A stretch of 64,000 bases of DNA, taken from contig CAIIXF020000012.1 in the NCBI GenBank assembly GCA_903813345.2, forward strand, positions 250,001-314,000, written 5' to 3'. A model generated the notes under the pieces. It was not told the origin of the DNA. It ran no database searches and saw only the letters and a list, made by a program, of their open reading frames with translations. Positions 1 to 14,000 of this stretch are shown piece by piece. The stretch comes from Owenia fusiformis (taxonomy: Eukaryota; Annelida; Polychaeta; Sabellida; Oweniidae). The position numbers and the translations under genes are program-made. Position 1 is the stretch's first letter. Every line of letters starts with the position of its first letter.

Positions 1-829
1 CATACCTTTGCAAAAGCTACACCATACCTTTGCAAAAGCTACACCATACCATTGCAACAGCTACACCACATCTTTGCAAAAGCTACACCATACCTTTGCA
101 AAAGCTACACCATACCTTTGCAAAAGCTACACCAACCTTTCAAAAGCTTCACCAACCTTTCAAAAGCTACACCAACCTTTCAAAAGCTACACCATACCTT
201 TGCAAAAGCTACACCATACCTTTGCAAAAGCTACACCATACCTTTGCAAAAGCTACACCAACCTTTCAAAAGCTACACCATACCTTTGCAAAAGCTAAAC
301 AATACCTTTGCAAAAGCTACACCAACCTTTCAAAAGCTACACCATACCTTTGCAAAAGCTACACCATACCTTTGCAAAAGCTACACCATACCATTGCAAA
401 AGCTCCACCATACCTTTGCAAAAGCTACACCATACCTTTGCAAAAGCTACACCAACCTTTCAAAAGCTACACCAACCTTTCAAAAGCTACACCATACCAT
501 TGCAAAAGCTATACCATACCTTTGCAAAAGCTACACCATACCATTGCAAAAGCTGCACCATACCTTTGCAAAAGCTACACCATACCTTTGCAAAAACTAC
601 ACCATACCTTTGCAAAAGCTACAACATACCTTTGCAAAAGCTACACCATACCTTTGCAAAAGCTACACCACACCTTTGCAAAAGCTACACCATACCTTTG
701 CAAAAGCTACACCATACCTTTGCAAAAGCTACACCATACCTTTGCAAAAGCTACACCATACCTTTGCAAAAGCTACACCACACCTTTGCAAAAGCTACAC
801 CATACCTTTGCAAAAGCTACACCATACCT
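1..829 (-). repeat. 22-bp tandem array carrying splice-donor copies
   Basis: About 38 units of 22 bp (20-bp variants lack two bases); on the minus strand the core is TTTTGCAAAG|GTATGGTG. The exon at 1071-828 ends TTCAAAG|GTATGGTG, so each unit repeats that donor. It is cut by the window edge. 22 is not a multiple of 3, and all frames stay open on the plus strand, which creates spurious long ORFs. Confidence 0.9.
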
Positions 830-1071
830 TTGAAGAAGTTCCTGTTGCAGGTAAAATGGGCTTGATGTCCTAGCAGGGCAAACACAACTGCTCCCTATTT
901 CTGCTTCATTAATATAATTTAACTTTGCACTCTCAGACCCAGGAAATAGAGTGAGTGTTGGTAAAAGGTCTGAACTTTTGTTTAAGTTGGCCCATGATAA
1001 TTCAGTGCTGTTCAAGGGGTGATGCATTTCTATGCAATGATGAGGGTATTCGCGAAGCAAACTATTATCTT
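828..1071 (-). CDS. Candidate alternative exon 23b, continuing past the left edge
   Basis: Acceptor TATGATTTCAG, donor TTCAAAG|GTATGG. It is open for 80 codons in the phase that exon 22 leaves: DNSLLREYPHHCIEMHHPLN, then LPTLTLFPGSESAKLNYINE and ARTSSPFYLQQELLQ. The composition is more protein-like than exon 23a. It is phase-compatible with direct splicing from exon 22. Alternatively it belongs to the next gene. Its donor seeds the 22-bp array at the left edge. Confidence 0.5.
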
Positions 1072-1363
1072 CTGAAATCATACAAGGTTTCCAATCAGTT
1101 ATTGTAATTATGCTAATAAATAATAATACACTAAGGATCAGATTGTAGATTTCGTTTTAAGTTTAGGTTCGTCACTTTAAACAATGAAAGTTTATTTGTG
1201 GCTGTATGATACATACATTGTCCCCCATTTCAATTTACAATATATATATTTTCACAAAAGCATATATAAATGAAAGATTAAGGTATGACACATCCTTATA
1301 TACTCTTAACTATTAAACTCCTTTAAATTGCATAATTGAGAATTTCACTCCTCGCCTAAAAGC

Positions 1364-1485
1364 AATTATTTACTTGGAGGGATTGAATATGGGTTTATTC
1401 CAAGGGAAATATAATATTGGCCTGGGGAAAACATCATATTGTCATGTTGAATAAACCAATATTAAATCCTAACCAGTAAATAAGC
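1364..1485. repeat. Hairpin (palindromic) element, about 122 bp
   Basis: The arms ATTTACTTGGAGGGATTGAA and, inverted, ATTTACTGGTTAGGATTTAA pair along most of the element, with the tip around 1425. It is probably a small MITE. The left arm is nearly identical to part of the 42-bp unit at 62806-63075 in the CLIP gene. Confidence 0.6.
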
Positions 1486-1994
1486 TTTTTATCCCATGAA
1501 TTTCATAACTTTCTTCATGAAATCAAAACAAAACCAGTCTATACCTATATTTAGTTTATAAAATACGACTTAACTGTATCACATTTTCAATTCGCCTGCG
1601 TGTAATAGGCCTACATGGCTTCATACGTTTTGCATTTCAAAATCTCTACTTTCAACTTTGTTTGGAAAATATCGTTTTTCACATAACAACATCATTATAG
1701 CACGTTAATAAGTCTTTGTCAATAATCTGCAAAAGGCTGTATTAAGCCCATTTAAAGCAAATATATAATTTTACAGTGATAGAATTTGAATAGAATATAA
1801 TTCAAACCTTGACAAAAATAGATCTAGTATTGCAAATATATGGTATGGTTTCAACTTATTAAAAAATTGGATGGATAAGATACACCAGTTGCGACTGTCA
1901 GCTAGGCTACCACGTTGACATCGCTACTGTTTACCAGTAGTGCAGGCTTGTAGCTGTGCACTGGGGACCCTTTACATTAAAATAATGAGTTGAG

Positions 1995-2098
1995 TCATTT
2001 GGGTAAAAATAGATCAGTATATTGACCCAACTCAACAAAATAGGAAGCTTTGCTTATCAGAAATTCCTGGGAGATGAATACCATTTTCGTGAATGGGA
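1995..2098 (-). CDS. Roco gene, candidate terminal exon 23a
   Basis: Acceptor AATTCACAG. Its phase matches exon 22, giving 33 codons, PFTKMVFISQEFLISKAS then YFVELGQYTDLFLPK, and a TGA stop at 1997-1995. Candidate AATAAA signals lie at about 1399-1394 and 1196-1191. It is the last unit of a 32-bp array. The sequence is AT-rich and matches nothing I know, so the stop may belong to a minor or false 3' end. Confidence 0.45.
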
Positions 2099-5000
2099 CT
2101 GTGAATTGAATACCATTTTCGTGAATGGGACTGTGAATTGAATACCATTTTCGTGAATGGGACTGTGAATTGAATACCATTTTCGTGAATGGGACTGTGA
2201 ATTGAATACCATTTTCGTGAATGGGGCTGTGAATTGAATACCATTTTCGTGAATGGGACAGTGAATTGAATACCATTTTCGTGAATGGGACTGTGAATTG
2301 AATACCATTTTCGTGAATGGGACTGTGAATTGAATACCATTTTCGTGAATGGGACTGTGAATTGAATACCATTTTCGTGAATGGGGCTGTGAATTGAATA
2401 CCATTTTCGTGAATGGGACTGTGAATTGAATACCATTTTCGTGAATGGGGCTGTGAATTGAATACCATTTTCGTGAATGGGACTGTGAATTGAATACCAT
2501 TTTCGTGAATGGGACTGTGAATTGAATACCATTTTCGTGAATGGGACTGTGAATTGAATACCATTTTTGTTAGCGGGACTGGATAGCAAAATATTCCCAG
2601 GTGTTATTCACTGGGAAGTAGTATAATCATGGGATAAATGGTGTATATGTACCTGGTATATATATATATATTTTTTTTTTAAATTTTTATATTTCCTTTA
2701 TTTCATAATACATCATACAAACAGATACAAGGCCTACGCCGAAGCATTATTGGCCCTGTTAAAGTAGTTACAATGTAGGTTAAAATAGGTCACAATGTAA
2801 AAATGATAGATATAAAACATATTTATGAACATGAAAATAATGGTGAAAACGTGAAGACAGGTCAGAGATATATGTACATATTAATGAATATTGGACTATT
2901 TAACTTCCTTGACAATAGAGTGTAAAAATTCGGCTGTTAATTCAATAGCCTTTTTATTTGTAATTGTGTCAAGAGAAGGATCTGCAAAAAGTAGAAAGTC
3001 TACCCTGTCTTCCTGTTTTCTATTATTGAAAGAGTTTAAATTAAAGGATGGCAGTCCCCCTAGTTCTCTGTGAAAATTGAGTCTGATTGAATGTTAAAAA
3101 GAGGGCAATGGAGCAATAGGTGTTTGGTTGATTCAGTAGAGTGACCACATTTACATTTGGCATTTGGGATATTTCTGAAGTTATGTGTAAAAAGATGCTG
3201 CCTAAAAATGAGATCACATCTCGTTTTATTTAAGACAATTTCTTTATCTCTGGATAGGTTTAATCTTGGGGTTGTGAATTCTTTCTTTTTCCCATTCAAA
3301 AGTGTTCTAATTTTATACTTAAATGAGTTGCGTGAGTGTGCTTGTTTCAGTTCATCAGGTAAATTATCCCATAATTTAATACTGGATAAAGCTGTAAACT
3401 TCCTAAGTTTAGCAGATGCTTTGAATGGGATCTTAAAATCATTGCTACGTCGAAGTCTTTGGTGATTTACCTGATTCTTATACTGTTCAAAAACATTTGA
3501 AACATACGAGGGTATATCATAAAGTTCTCATAATATCTCTCTAATTTTTTATTTTTCAATATATTGTAATGAAATTTTCATGAAATCTGCAGTATAGAAC
3601 ACTCTATTAATCTATCAAAAAATATTTGGTATAACAGAAAAATTAAATAAGTAACGGTTGCCATAGTAACCGGAAATCAAGGCACCCGGGGCAAATAAAA
3701 ATAATTGAGAAAATGAGCGTAATTAACCATGTTTTCATACATAATAGACTCTCATAAATTGTCAAACACATTAAAATGTTATGTTAAATATGTTGTTAAA
3801 TGCTTTTACTATAAAATAAATTGATCATGTGAATTATGTGATGTCTTAGGGGATGCTTACATGCTTCATTAGATGTGATACCAGACTCTGAGAATCAAAG
3901 CTTAATGATCAGAAATGACAGAGTAAGATAATGCATAGATGCAGAGATCATCAGAAAAATAAAATTCATCCTGACAAAAAGTTTGGTTAAGTTTGAAAAG
4001 TCCTTTGATCATACTAAAGATGATCTAAAACAAATATGTTGCAAAGATATCAACAAAATTACCCCCTATTTGTGGTCTAAACATATTAAAGATGAACTAA
4101 AGGGAAAATCGACTTTCCTTGGAATATTTGACAAAACAGTTGTAGTGCCTAACAACACTTCTAATGAAGCATTACAATCATCCATTATGAGATCACACAA
4201 TTCACATGACCATTATAATTGTCCAAAATAGTCAAGAACACATGGCATTTAACAATTTGATGTGTTTCATAGCTTGTTTGATAACTTAATTTGCATTTAA
4301 AAATGGTTAATTGGGGCTATTCTTGCACAATTTTTTATTTGATCCGGGTGCCTTGATTTCGGGTTACTATGGCAACCATTTCTTAAATAATATTTCTGTT
4401 ATACCAAATATTTTTTGATAGATTAATACAGCATTCTATACTACACATTCTGTGAAAAAAAAATAGAGAGATATTATGAGAACTTTATGATATACCCTCG
4501 TATGAAGGCATCTTATAATTATTTACAAAGTCAAACATAATAAAAACTAGTTTTTTTTCTTTTCTTCGATTGGATGAAGATCTCCATCCAAGACATGCCA
4601 TCACCTTCTCAGAGTTTGACCCTTGGATGCAACCACTTACAATAAGACCCGCTCTATATTGAACTCTATCTAAACTTGCTAAGAGGTTTAGATTTGCGCT
4701 GTCAAAAATAATATTGCCATATTCGAGATGTGTGAGAATGAATGCCATATAAATTGTCTGTAAGTGTTTTGATCTTACTGAAAATTTGAGTGCTTTTAAT
4801 GGATTTAACATTTTATTACACCTAGTAATCACTGAGTTAATGTGTTCTTCAAAGCTAAGGTGTTTGTCTAAAATGATGCCTAAATGTTTATGGCTATTTA
4901 CAAGAGGTATTTGCTCATTATTCATTGTTACTGGAATTTGTTTCTTGACTTTTTGTGTGTGTTTAGATTGAAAGATAACCTCTTTACTCTTAGATTTTTT

Positions 5001-8000
5001 TAAATTTGAGTTTCCATTTAGTGGACCAATTAGACATTTCATTGATATCTGATTGAATTTTTTGATTTGTTGCTTCAACTGATTCATTCTTTGGTACTGT
5101 CAAGAAGATGGAACTACCATCAGCATATAAGAAAAGTTTACAATTATGAACTGAGTCTGCTAAGTCATTAATATATAGCAAAAAATAACAGGGGGCCAAG
5201 AATTGATCCTTGGGGAACCCCACTATTTATTTAATAGGATCTGGAGTCTGGAGTCACATCTAAAAAGATTCCGCGGGTTGCGATGTTTGAGTCAAAATTA
5301 TCGGCTAACATATTAACAATAGAAAATAGTTGCTTCTCTGTATCATGTCCTGGTAAGAACCTCTTCGAGGAAACATGGTCAAAAAAAGCTGCATATTAAA
5401 TTATTCGTTCAAAAAGCTTTGAGAGATTATTGAGGACGCAGATTGGTCTGTAGTTGGATGGGTCTGCTTTTGAATTTTTATTCTTATATATAGGAGCAAT
5501 TATACCCAGTTTCCAGCAATCAGGAAATGTATTTGTCTCCAAGAAACTAGTGAATAGTTTAACTAGTTCAACATCGATAGAGTCAGCCACAAGTTTCAAC
5601 ATTTTGTTAGTGATATTGTCTTCTCCACCTTTTTTAGATGAATTAAGGTTCCTGGTATATATTAATCAATGGAATTTCAACCAGATGCTAACAAATCTAC
5701 ATTCTTACTGTTGTATAATGTTATTCCAGACTCCTTCACATCACTAACATTGGCAAAATAAGGGCCATCATCGCCATCCAGTTGTACGTACATCCCTACA
5801 GAGAGGCCACTATACTGAAGTGCAGTATTGCAGATTCCACTTCTGTTACTCTACAAAATGTGATATCATTGTATAATATACAAATTAAGGGCCATCATCG
5901 CCATCCACTTGTACATACATCCCTACAGAGAGGCCACTATGCAGTATTACAGGTTCCACTTCTGTTACTCTACAAAATGTGATATCATTGTATAATATAC
6001 AAAATAAGGGCCATCATCGCCATCCACTTGTACTTACATCCCTACAGAGAGGCCACTATGCAGTATTACAGGTTCCACTTCTGTTACTCTAAAAAATGTG
6101 ATATCTTTGTATAATATACAAAATAAGGGCCATCATCGCCATCCACTTGTACATACATCCCTACAGAGAGGCCACTATACTGAAGTGCAGTATTACAGGT
6201 TCCACTTCTGTTACTCTACAAAATGTGATATCATTTTATAATATACAAAATAAGGGCCATCATCGCCATCCACTTGTACTTACATCCCTACAGAGAGGCC
6301 ACTATGCAGTATTACAGGTTCCACTTCTGTTACTCTACAAAATGTGATATCATTGTATAATATACAAAATAAGGGCCATCATCGCCATCCACTTGGACAT
6401 ACATCCCTATAGAGAGGCAACTATACTGAAGTGCAGTACTGCAGATTCCACTTCTGTTACTCTACAAAATGTGATATCATTGTATAATATACAAAATAAG
6501 GGTCATCATCGCCATCCACTTGTACGTACATCCCTACAGAGAGGCCACTATTCAGTATTACAGGTTCCACTTCTGTTACTCTAAAAAATGTGATATCATT
6601 GTATAATATACAAAATAAGGGCCATCATCGCCATTCAGTTGTACGTACATCCCTACAGAGAGGCCACTATACTGAAGTGCAGTATTGCAGATTCCACTTC
6701 TGTTACTCTACAAAATGTGATATCATTGTATAATATACAAAATAAGGGCCATCATCGCCATCCACTTGTACATACATCCCTACAGAGAGGCCACTATACT
6801 GAAGTGCAGTATTGCAGATTCCACTTCTGTTACTCTACAAAATGTGATATCATTGTTTAATATACAAAATAAGGGCCATCATCGCCATCCACTTGTACAT
6901 ACATCCCTACAGAGAGGCCACTATACTGAAGTGCAGTATTGCAGATTCCACTTCTGTTACTCTACAAATTGTGATATCATTGTATAATATACAAAATAAG
7001 GGCCATCATCGCCATCCACTTGTACGTACATCCCTACAGAAAGGCCACTATACTGAAGTGCAGTATTGCAGATTCCACTTCTGTTACTCTACAAAATGTG
7101 ATATCATTGTATAATATACAAAATAAGGGCCATCATCGCCATCCACTTGTACTTACATCCCTACAGAGAGGCCACTATGCAGTATTACAGGTTCCACTTC
7201 TGTTACTCTACAAAATGTGATATCATTGTATAATATACAAAATAAGGGCCATCATCGCCATTCAGTTGTACGTGCATCCCTACAGAGAGGCCACTATACT
7301 GAAGTGCAGTATTGCAGATTCCACTTCTGTTACTCTACAAAATGTGATATCATTGTATAATATACAAATGAGGGTCATCATCGCCATCCACTTGTACATA
7401 CATCCCTACAGTGAGGCCACTATACTGAAGTGCAGTATTGCAGATTCCACTTCTGTTACTCTACAAAATGTGATATCATTGTATAATATACAAAATAAGG
7501 GCCATCATCGCCATCCACTTGTACGTACATCCCTACAGAGAGGCCACTATACTGAAGTGCAGTATTGCAGATTCCACTTCTGTTACTCTACAAAATGTGA
7601 TATCATTGTATAATATACAAAATAAGGGCCATCATCGCCATCCACTTGTACGTACATCCCTACAGAGAGGCCACTATACTGAAGTGCAGTATTGCAGATT
7701 CCACTTCTGTTACTCTACAAAATGTGATATCATAGTATAATATACAAAATAAGGGCCATCATCGCCATCCAGTTGTACGTTCATCCCTACAGAGAGGCCA
7801 CTATACTGAAGTGCAGTATTGCAGATTCCACTTCTGTTACTCTACAAAATGTGATATCATTGTATAATATACAAAATAAGGGCCATCATTGCTATTCAGT
7901 TGTACGTACATCCCTACAGAGAGGCCACTATACTGAAGTGCAGTATTGCAGATTCCACTTCTGTTACTCTACAAAATGTGATATCATTGTATAATATACA

Positions 8001-11000
8001 AAATAAGGGCCATCATCGCCATCCACTTGTACGTACATCCCTACAGAGAGGCCACTATACTGAAGTGCAGTATTGCAGATTCCACTTCTGTTACTCTACA
8101 AATTGTGATATCATTGTATAATATACAAAATAAGGGCCATCATCGCCATCCAGTTGTACGTACATCCCTACAGAGAGGCCACTATACTGAAGTGCAGTAT
8201 TGCAGATTCCACTTCTGTTACTCTACAAAATGTGATATCATTGTATAATATACAAAATAAGGGCCATCATCGCCATCCACTTGTACGTACATCCCTACAG
8301 AAAGGCCACTATACTGAAGTGCAGTATTGCAGATTCCACTTCTGTTACTCTACAAAATGTGATATCATTGTATAATATACAAAATAAGGGCCATCATCGC
8401 CATCCACTTGTACTTACATCCCTACAGAGAGGCCACTATGCAGTATTACAGGTTCCACTTCTGTTACTCTACAAAATGTGATATCATTGTATAATATACA
8501 AAATAAGGGCCATCATTGCCATCCAGTTGTACGTACATCCCTACAGAGAGGCCACTATACTGAAGTGCAGTATTACAGGTTCCACTTCTGTTACTCTACA
8601 AATTGTGATATCATTGTATAATATACAAAATAAGGGCCATCATTGCCATCCACTTGTACGTGCATCCCTACAGAGAGGCCACTATGCAGTATTACAGGTT
8701 CCACTTCTGTTACTCTACAAAATGTGATATCATTGTTTAATATACAAAATACAGGCCATCATCGCCATCCACTTGTACTTACATCCCTACAGAGAGGCCA
8801 CTATGCAGTATTACAGGTTCCACTTCTGTTACTCTACAAAATGTGATATCATTGTATACTATACAAAATAAGGGCCATCATCGCCATCCACTTGGACATA
8901 CATCTCTACAGAGAGGCCACTATACTGAAGTGCAGTATTGCAGATTCCACTTCTGTTACTCTACAAAATGTGATATCATTGTATAATATACAATATAAGG
9001 GCCATCATCGCCATCCAGTTGTACGTTCATCCCTACAGAGAGGCCACTATGCAGTATTACAGGTTCCACTTCTGTTACTCTACAAAATGTGATATCATTG
9101 TATACTATACAAAATAAGGGCCATCATCGCCATCCACTTGGACATACATCTCTACAGAGAGGCCACTATACTGAAGTGCAGTATTGCAGATTCCACTTCT
9201 GTTACTCTACAAAATGTGATATCATTGTATAATATACAAAATAAGGGCCATCATCGCCATCCACTTGTACATACATCCCTACAGAGAGGCCACTATACTG
9301 AAGTGCAGTATAACACGTTCCACTTCTGTTACTCAACAAAATGTGATATCATTGTATAATATACAAAATAAGGGCCATCATCGCCATCCAGTTGTACGTA
9401 CATCCCTACAGAGAGGCCACTATACTGAAGTGCAGTATTGCAGATTCCACTTCTGTTACTCTACAAAATGTGATATCATTGTATAATATACAAAATAAGG
9501 GCCATCATCGCCATCCACTTGTACTTACATCCCTACAGAGAGGCCACTATACTGAAGTGCAGTATTGCAGATTCCACTTCTGTTACTCTACAAAATGTGA
9601 TATCATTGTATAATATACAAAATAAGGGCATCATCGCCATCCAGTTGTACGTACATCCCTACAGAGAGGCCACTATGCAGAATTACAGGTTCCACTTCTG
9701 TTACTCTACAAAATGTGATATCATTGTATAATATACAAAATAAGGGCCATCATCGCCATCCACTTGTACGTACATCCCTACAGAGAGGCCACTATGCAGA
9801 ATTACAGGTTCCACTTCTGTTACTCTACAAAATGTGATATCATTGTATACTATACAAAATAAGGGCCATCATCGCCATCCACTTGGACATACATCTCTAC
9901 AGAGAGGCCACTATACTGAAGTGCAGTATTGCAGATTCCACTTCTGTTACTCTACAAAATGTGATATCATTGTATAATATACAATATAAGGGCCATCATC
10001 GCCATCCAGTTGTACGTTCATCCCTACAGAGAGGCCACTATGCAGTATTACAGGTTCCACTTCTGTTACTCTACAAAATGTGATATCATTGTATAATATA
10101 CAAAATAAGGGCCATCATCGCCATCCACTTGTACTTACATCCCTACAGAGAGGCCACTATACTGAAGTGCAGTATTGCAGATTCCACTTCTGTTACTCTA
10201 CAAAATGTGATATCATTGTATAATATACAAAATAAGGGCCATCATCGCCATCCACTTGTACTTACATCCCTACAGAGAGGCCACTATGCAGAATTACAGG
10301 TTCCACTTCTGTTACTCTACAAAATGTGATATCATTGTTTAATATACAAAATACAGGCCATCATCGCCATCCACTTGTACTTACATCCCTACAGAGAGGC
10401 CACTATGCAGTATTACAGGTTCCACTTCTGTTACTCTACAAAATGTGATATCATTGTATAATATACAAAATAAGGGCCATCATCGCCATCCACTTGTACT
10501 TACATCCCTACAGAGAGGCCACTATGCAGTATTACAGGTTCCACTTCTGTTACTCTACAAAATGTGATATCATTGTTTAATATACAAAATACAGGCCATC
10601 ATCGCCATCCACTTGTACTTACATCCCTACAGAGAGGCCACTATGCAGTATTACAGGTTCCACTTCTGTTACTCTACAAAATGTGATATCATTGTATAAT
10701 ATACAAAATAAGGGCCATCATCGCCATCCAGTTGTACGTACATCCCTACAGAGAGGCCACTATACTGAAGTGCAGTATTGCAGATTCCACTTCTGTTACT
10801 CTACAAAATGTGATATCATTGTATAATATACAAAATAAGGGCCATCATCGCCATCCAGTTGTACATACATCCCTACAGAAAGGCCACTATACTGAAGTGC
10901 AGTATTACAGGTTCCACTTCTGTTACTCAACAAAATGTGATATCATTGTTTAATATACAAAATAAGGACCATCATTGCTATTCAGTTGCACATACATCCC

Positions 11001-14000
11001 TACAGAGAGGCCACTATACTGAAGTGCAGTATTACAGGTTCCACTTCTGTTACTCTACAAAATGTGATATCATTGTTTAATATACAAAATAAGGGCCATC
11101 ATTGCTATTCAGTTGCACATACATCCCTACAGAGAGGCCACTATACTGAAGTGCAGTATTACAGGTTCCACTTCTGTTACTCTACAAAATGTGATATCAT
11201 TGTTTAATATACAAAATAAGGGCCATCATTGCTATTCAGTTGCACATACATCCCTACAGAGAGGCCACTATACTGAAGTGCAGTATTGCAGATTCCACTT
11301 CTGTTAATCTACAAAATGTGATATCATTGTATAATATACAAAATAAGGGCCATCATCGCCATTCAGATGTACGTACATCCCTACAGAGAGGCCACTATAC
11401 TGAAGTGCAGTATTACAGGTTCCACTTCTGTTACTCTACAAAATGTGATATCATTGTTTAATATACAAAATAAGGGCCATCATTGCTATTCAGTTGCACA
11501 TACATCCCTACAGAGAGGCCACTATACTGAAGTGCAGTATTGCAGGTTCTACTTCTGTTACTCTACAAAATATCATTGCATTATATACATACATGTAGTA
11601 GTAGGCAAGTTTAATATCATTGCATTATATTCATACAAGTAGTAGAAAGCATATCTAATATCATTGCATAATATATATTCATACATGTAATATTAGATAA
11701 CATTCGCCAGTTGTTTTTACTTAAATCATAATTTCAAGAAATGCAACTATCTTTTTCATTTTGCTTCTTGTCAGAAATTCAATTGAAATTGAAACATTAT
11801 GTTGAAACATTATCTGAAATTATTGAGTAAAATGCTCCATGTGACCAATGCCTTTATTAAAGTATTATTGCTCATTTATGACTGAAAATAAAACTCATTA
11901 TCGTGAACTAAAAATGTAGTAACATGAGGCAAATGGTTATAAAAGTGTAACAATTTGTTAGAGATAATGAACACTGATGTCATTCACAAAGAGGTTGGCT
12001 CTACATAATAATTTATCTCTTGACAATTGAGAAAAATTAAATTTAAGGATTTTCTTACTGGGTAACTTGGAGAATGCAGTATGTAACAATCAGTTTCAGG
12101 TTCATTGCTTGTCATCTTAAAGGCTGGAATCAATGGCTGATAGCTCTGAATATCAACCCAACTCTTTGCGTCACAAATGTCACCATTTTGATAGACAGTG
12201 GCGTCCATCACGTCCCCTTTCATAGATATCTGGAAAAGGTTTGTAATAAATACAGTATTCAATTAATAATTATATAAATGGGGGAAATAATGTCCTGGAT
12301 TCAACCACCATCTCTGGTTTTCCTAAACCTTTGATATCATCAATGCATTCTAGAAGTATAAAATAATTTTTTATTGTTTCTTTGAGTGAAAAAAGACAGT
12401 GCCCTTTTTAAATATTACACAAAGCTGAGGCCCAGGTATATAGTCATTAATAAAAAAAATCAATTCACGTCTGCTTTAGCATATAATTATGAAGAATTTG
12501 AAAAATTAGATAGACTGGTGGGGAAGTTTTCCAAATCTGGTTTTGTTGACATAGTTTCCCCGAATGACTCTTAATTTCATGGCATTGTTGGGAACCTTTC
12601 CCGCTTTTATCATTTAAGTTAATAAATTAAGATTAACCTTGTATTGGAGGATAGTATTATAAATACTAATTTTCCGTAGACCATTATCTTTATAATGGAC
12701 ATGTTAATGGATAACAAATGCAAAGAATATTGTAAACACCATGCCACCACATAATATTATGTTGTTCATTGTGCTACGTGGACATTCAATTTACCTGTAA
12801 TGTCAAAGTGTCTCCAATTGCTAGGTTTGACTTTTCCCAAGTAATCTCAGAATTGGACTCTAGATCAGTCTTATCTGCATTCACACCTCTGAAACAAGAA
12901 ATAGAAGCACATGTATCACAAGGAAACATCATTAAGATACATTAGGCAGAGATTTTATCATATTAAGTTCTTAGAAATACTTTGTCAACAAGGGCATAGG
13001 CTCTAATTACCAAAATATTCCTAAAATAAATAAAGAAATAATATTCAATCTTAGGAGAGAATGGATGTTTAATATATATTTAACTTTCAAATGCCCAAGC
13101 AAGAAGCTCTTACCTGATTAACATCATTGTGAAATGTTCAAGGAGCTCTTCCCTGATTAGCATCATTGTGAAATGTTCAAGGAGCTCTTCCTGATAAGCA
13201 TCATTGTACAATTTTCAAGGAGCTCTTACCTGATTAGCATCATTGTGAAATTTTCAAGGAGCTCTTACCTGATTAGCATCATTGTAAATTTTTCAAGGAG
13301 CTCTTACCTGATTAGCATCATTGTGAAATTTTCAAGGAGCTCTTCCCTGATTAGCATTATTGTGAAATGTTCAAGGAGCTCTTCCTGATAAGCATCATTG
13401 TACAATTTTCAAGGAGCTCTTACCTGATTAGCATCATTGTGAAATTTTCAAGGAGCTCTTACCTGATTAGCATCATTGTGAAATGTTCAAGGAGCTCCTC
13501 CTGATAAGCATCATTGTACAATTTTCAAGGAGCTCTTATCTGATTAGCATCATTGTGAAATTTTCAAGGAGCTCTTATCTGATTAGCATCATTGTAAATT
13601 TTTCAAGGAGCTCTTACCTGATTAGCATCATTGTGAAATTTTCAAGGAGCTCTTCCCTGATTAGCATCATTGTGAAATTTTAAAGGAGCTCTTCCCTGAT
13701 TAGCATCATTGTGAAATTTTCAAGGAGCTCTTCCTGATAAGCATCATTGTACAATTTTCAAGGAGCTCTACCTGATTAGCATCATTGTGAAATTTTCAAG
13801 GAGCTCTTACCTGATTAGCATCATTGTGAAATTTTCACATGAACTCAACAGAGTAATGGAAAATATGTTGAAGTACTCAGGCATCATGGGATATCCTATG
13901 CAATATGCGTCAATCGTCGATGAACTGTCCTTTCCGGTAAACTCAAACAGGCATCCTTCTTGTTTTTTTGTATCTCCTTCACCTCTGGTGGCCTTCATAT

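Noticed and set aside
30-873. 267- and 273-codon ORFs (HHTFAKATPYLCKSYT repeats) as a secreted repeat protein
   Set aside because: All three plus frames are open because of the 22-bp period; the array copies a minus-strand splice donor.
1995-2589. 185-189-codon minus ORFs of SHSRKWYSIHSPIHENG type as a protein
   Set aside because: The 32-bp repeat opens three frames at once. Only the last 33 codons can be linked to the Roco gene by phase.
3983-4231. Transposase gene in the TA element
   Set aside because: 82 codons with no DDE/D motif or helix-turn-helix that I can recognise.
5782-11642. Series of 66-115-codon plus ORFs (MYVHPYREATILKCSI) as a multigene peptide family
   Set aside because: They lie on the wrong strand of the 127-bp satellite, with no signal peptide or independent start context. 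They are repeat shadows.
12386-12574. Small intronic gene
   Set aside because: 62 codons, AT-rich, no motif, and antisense to the host gene's intron.
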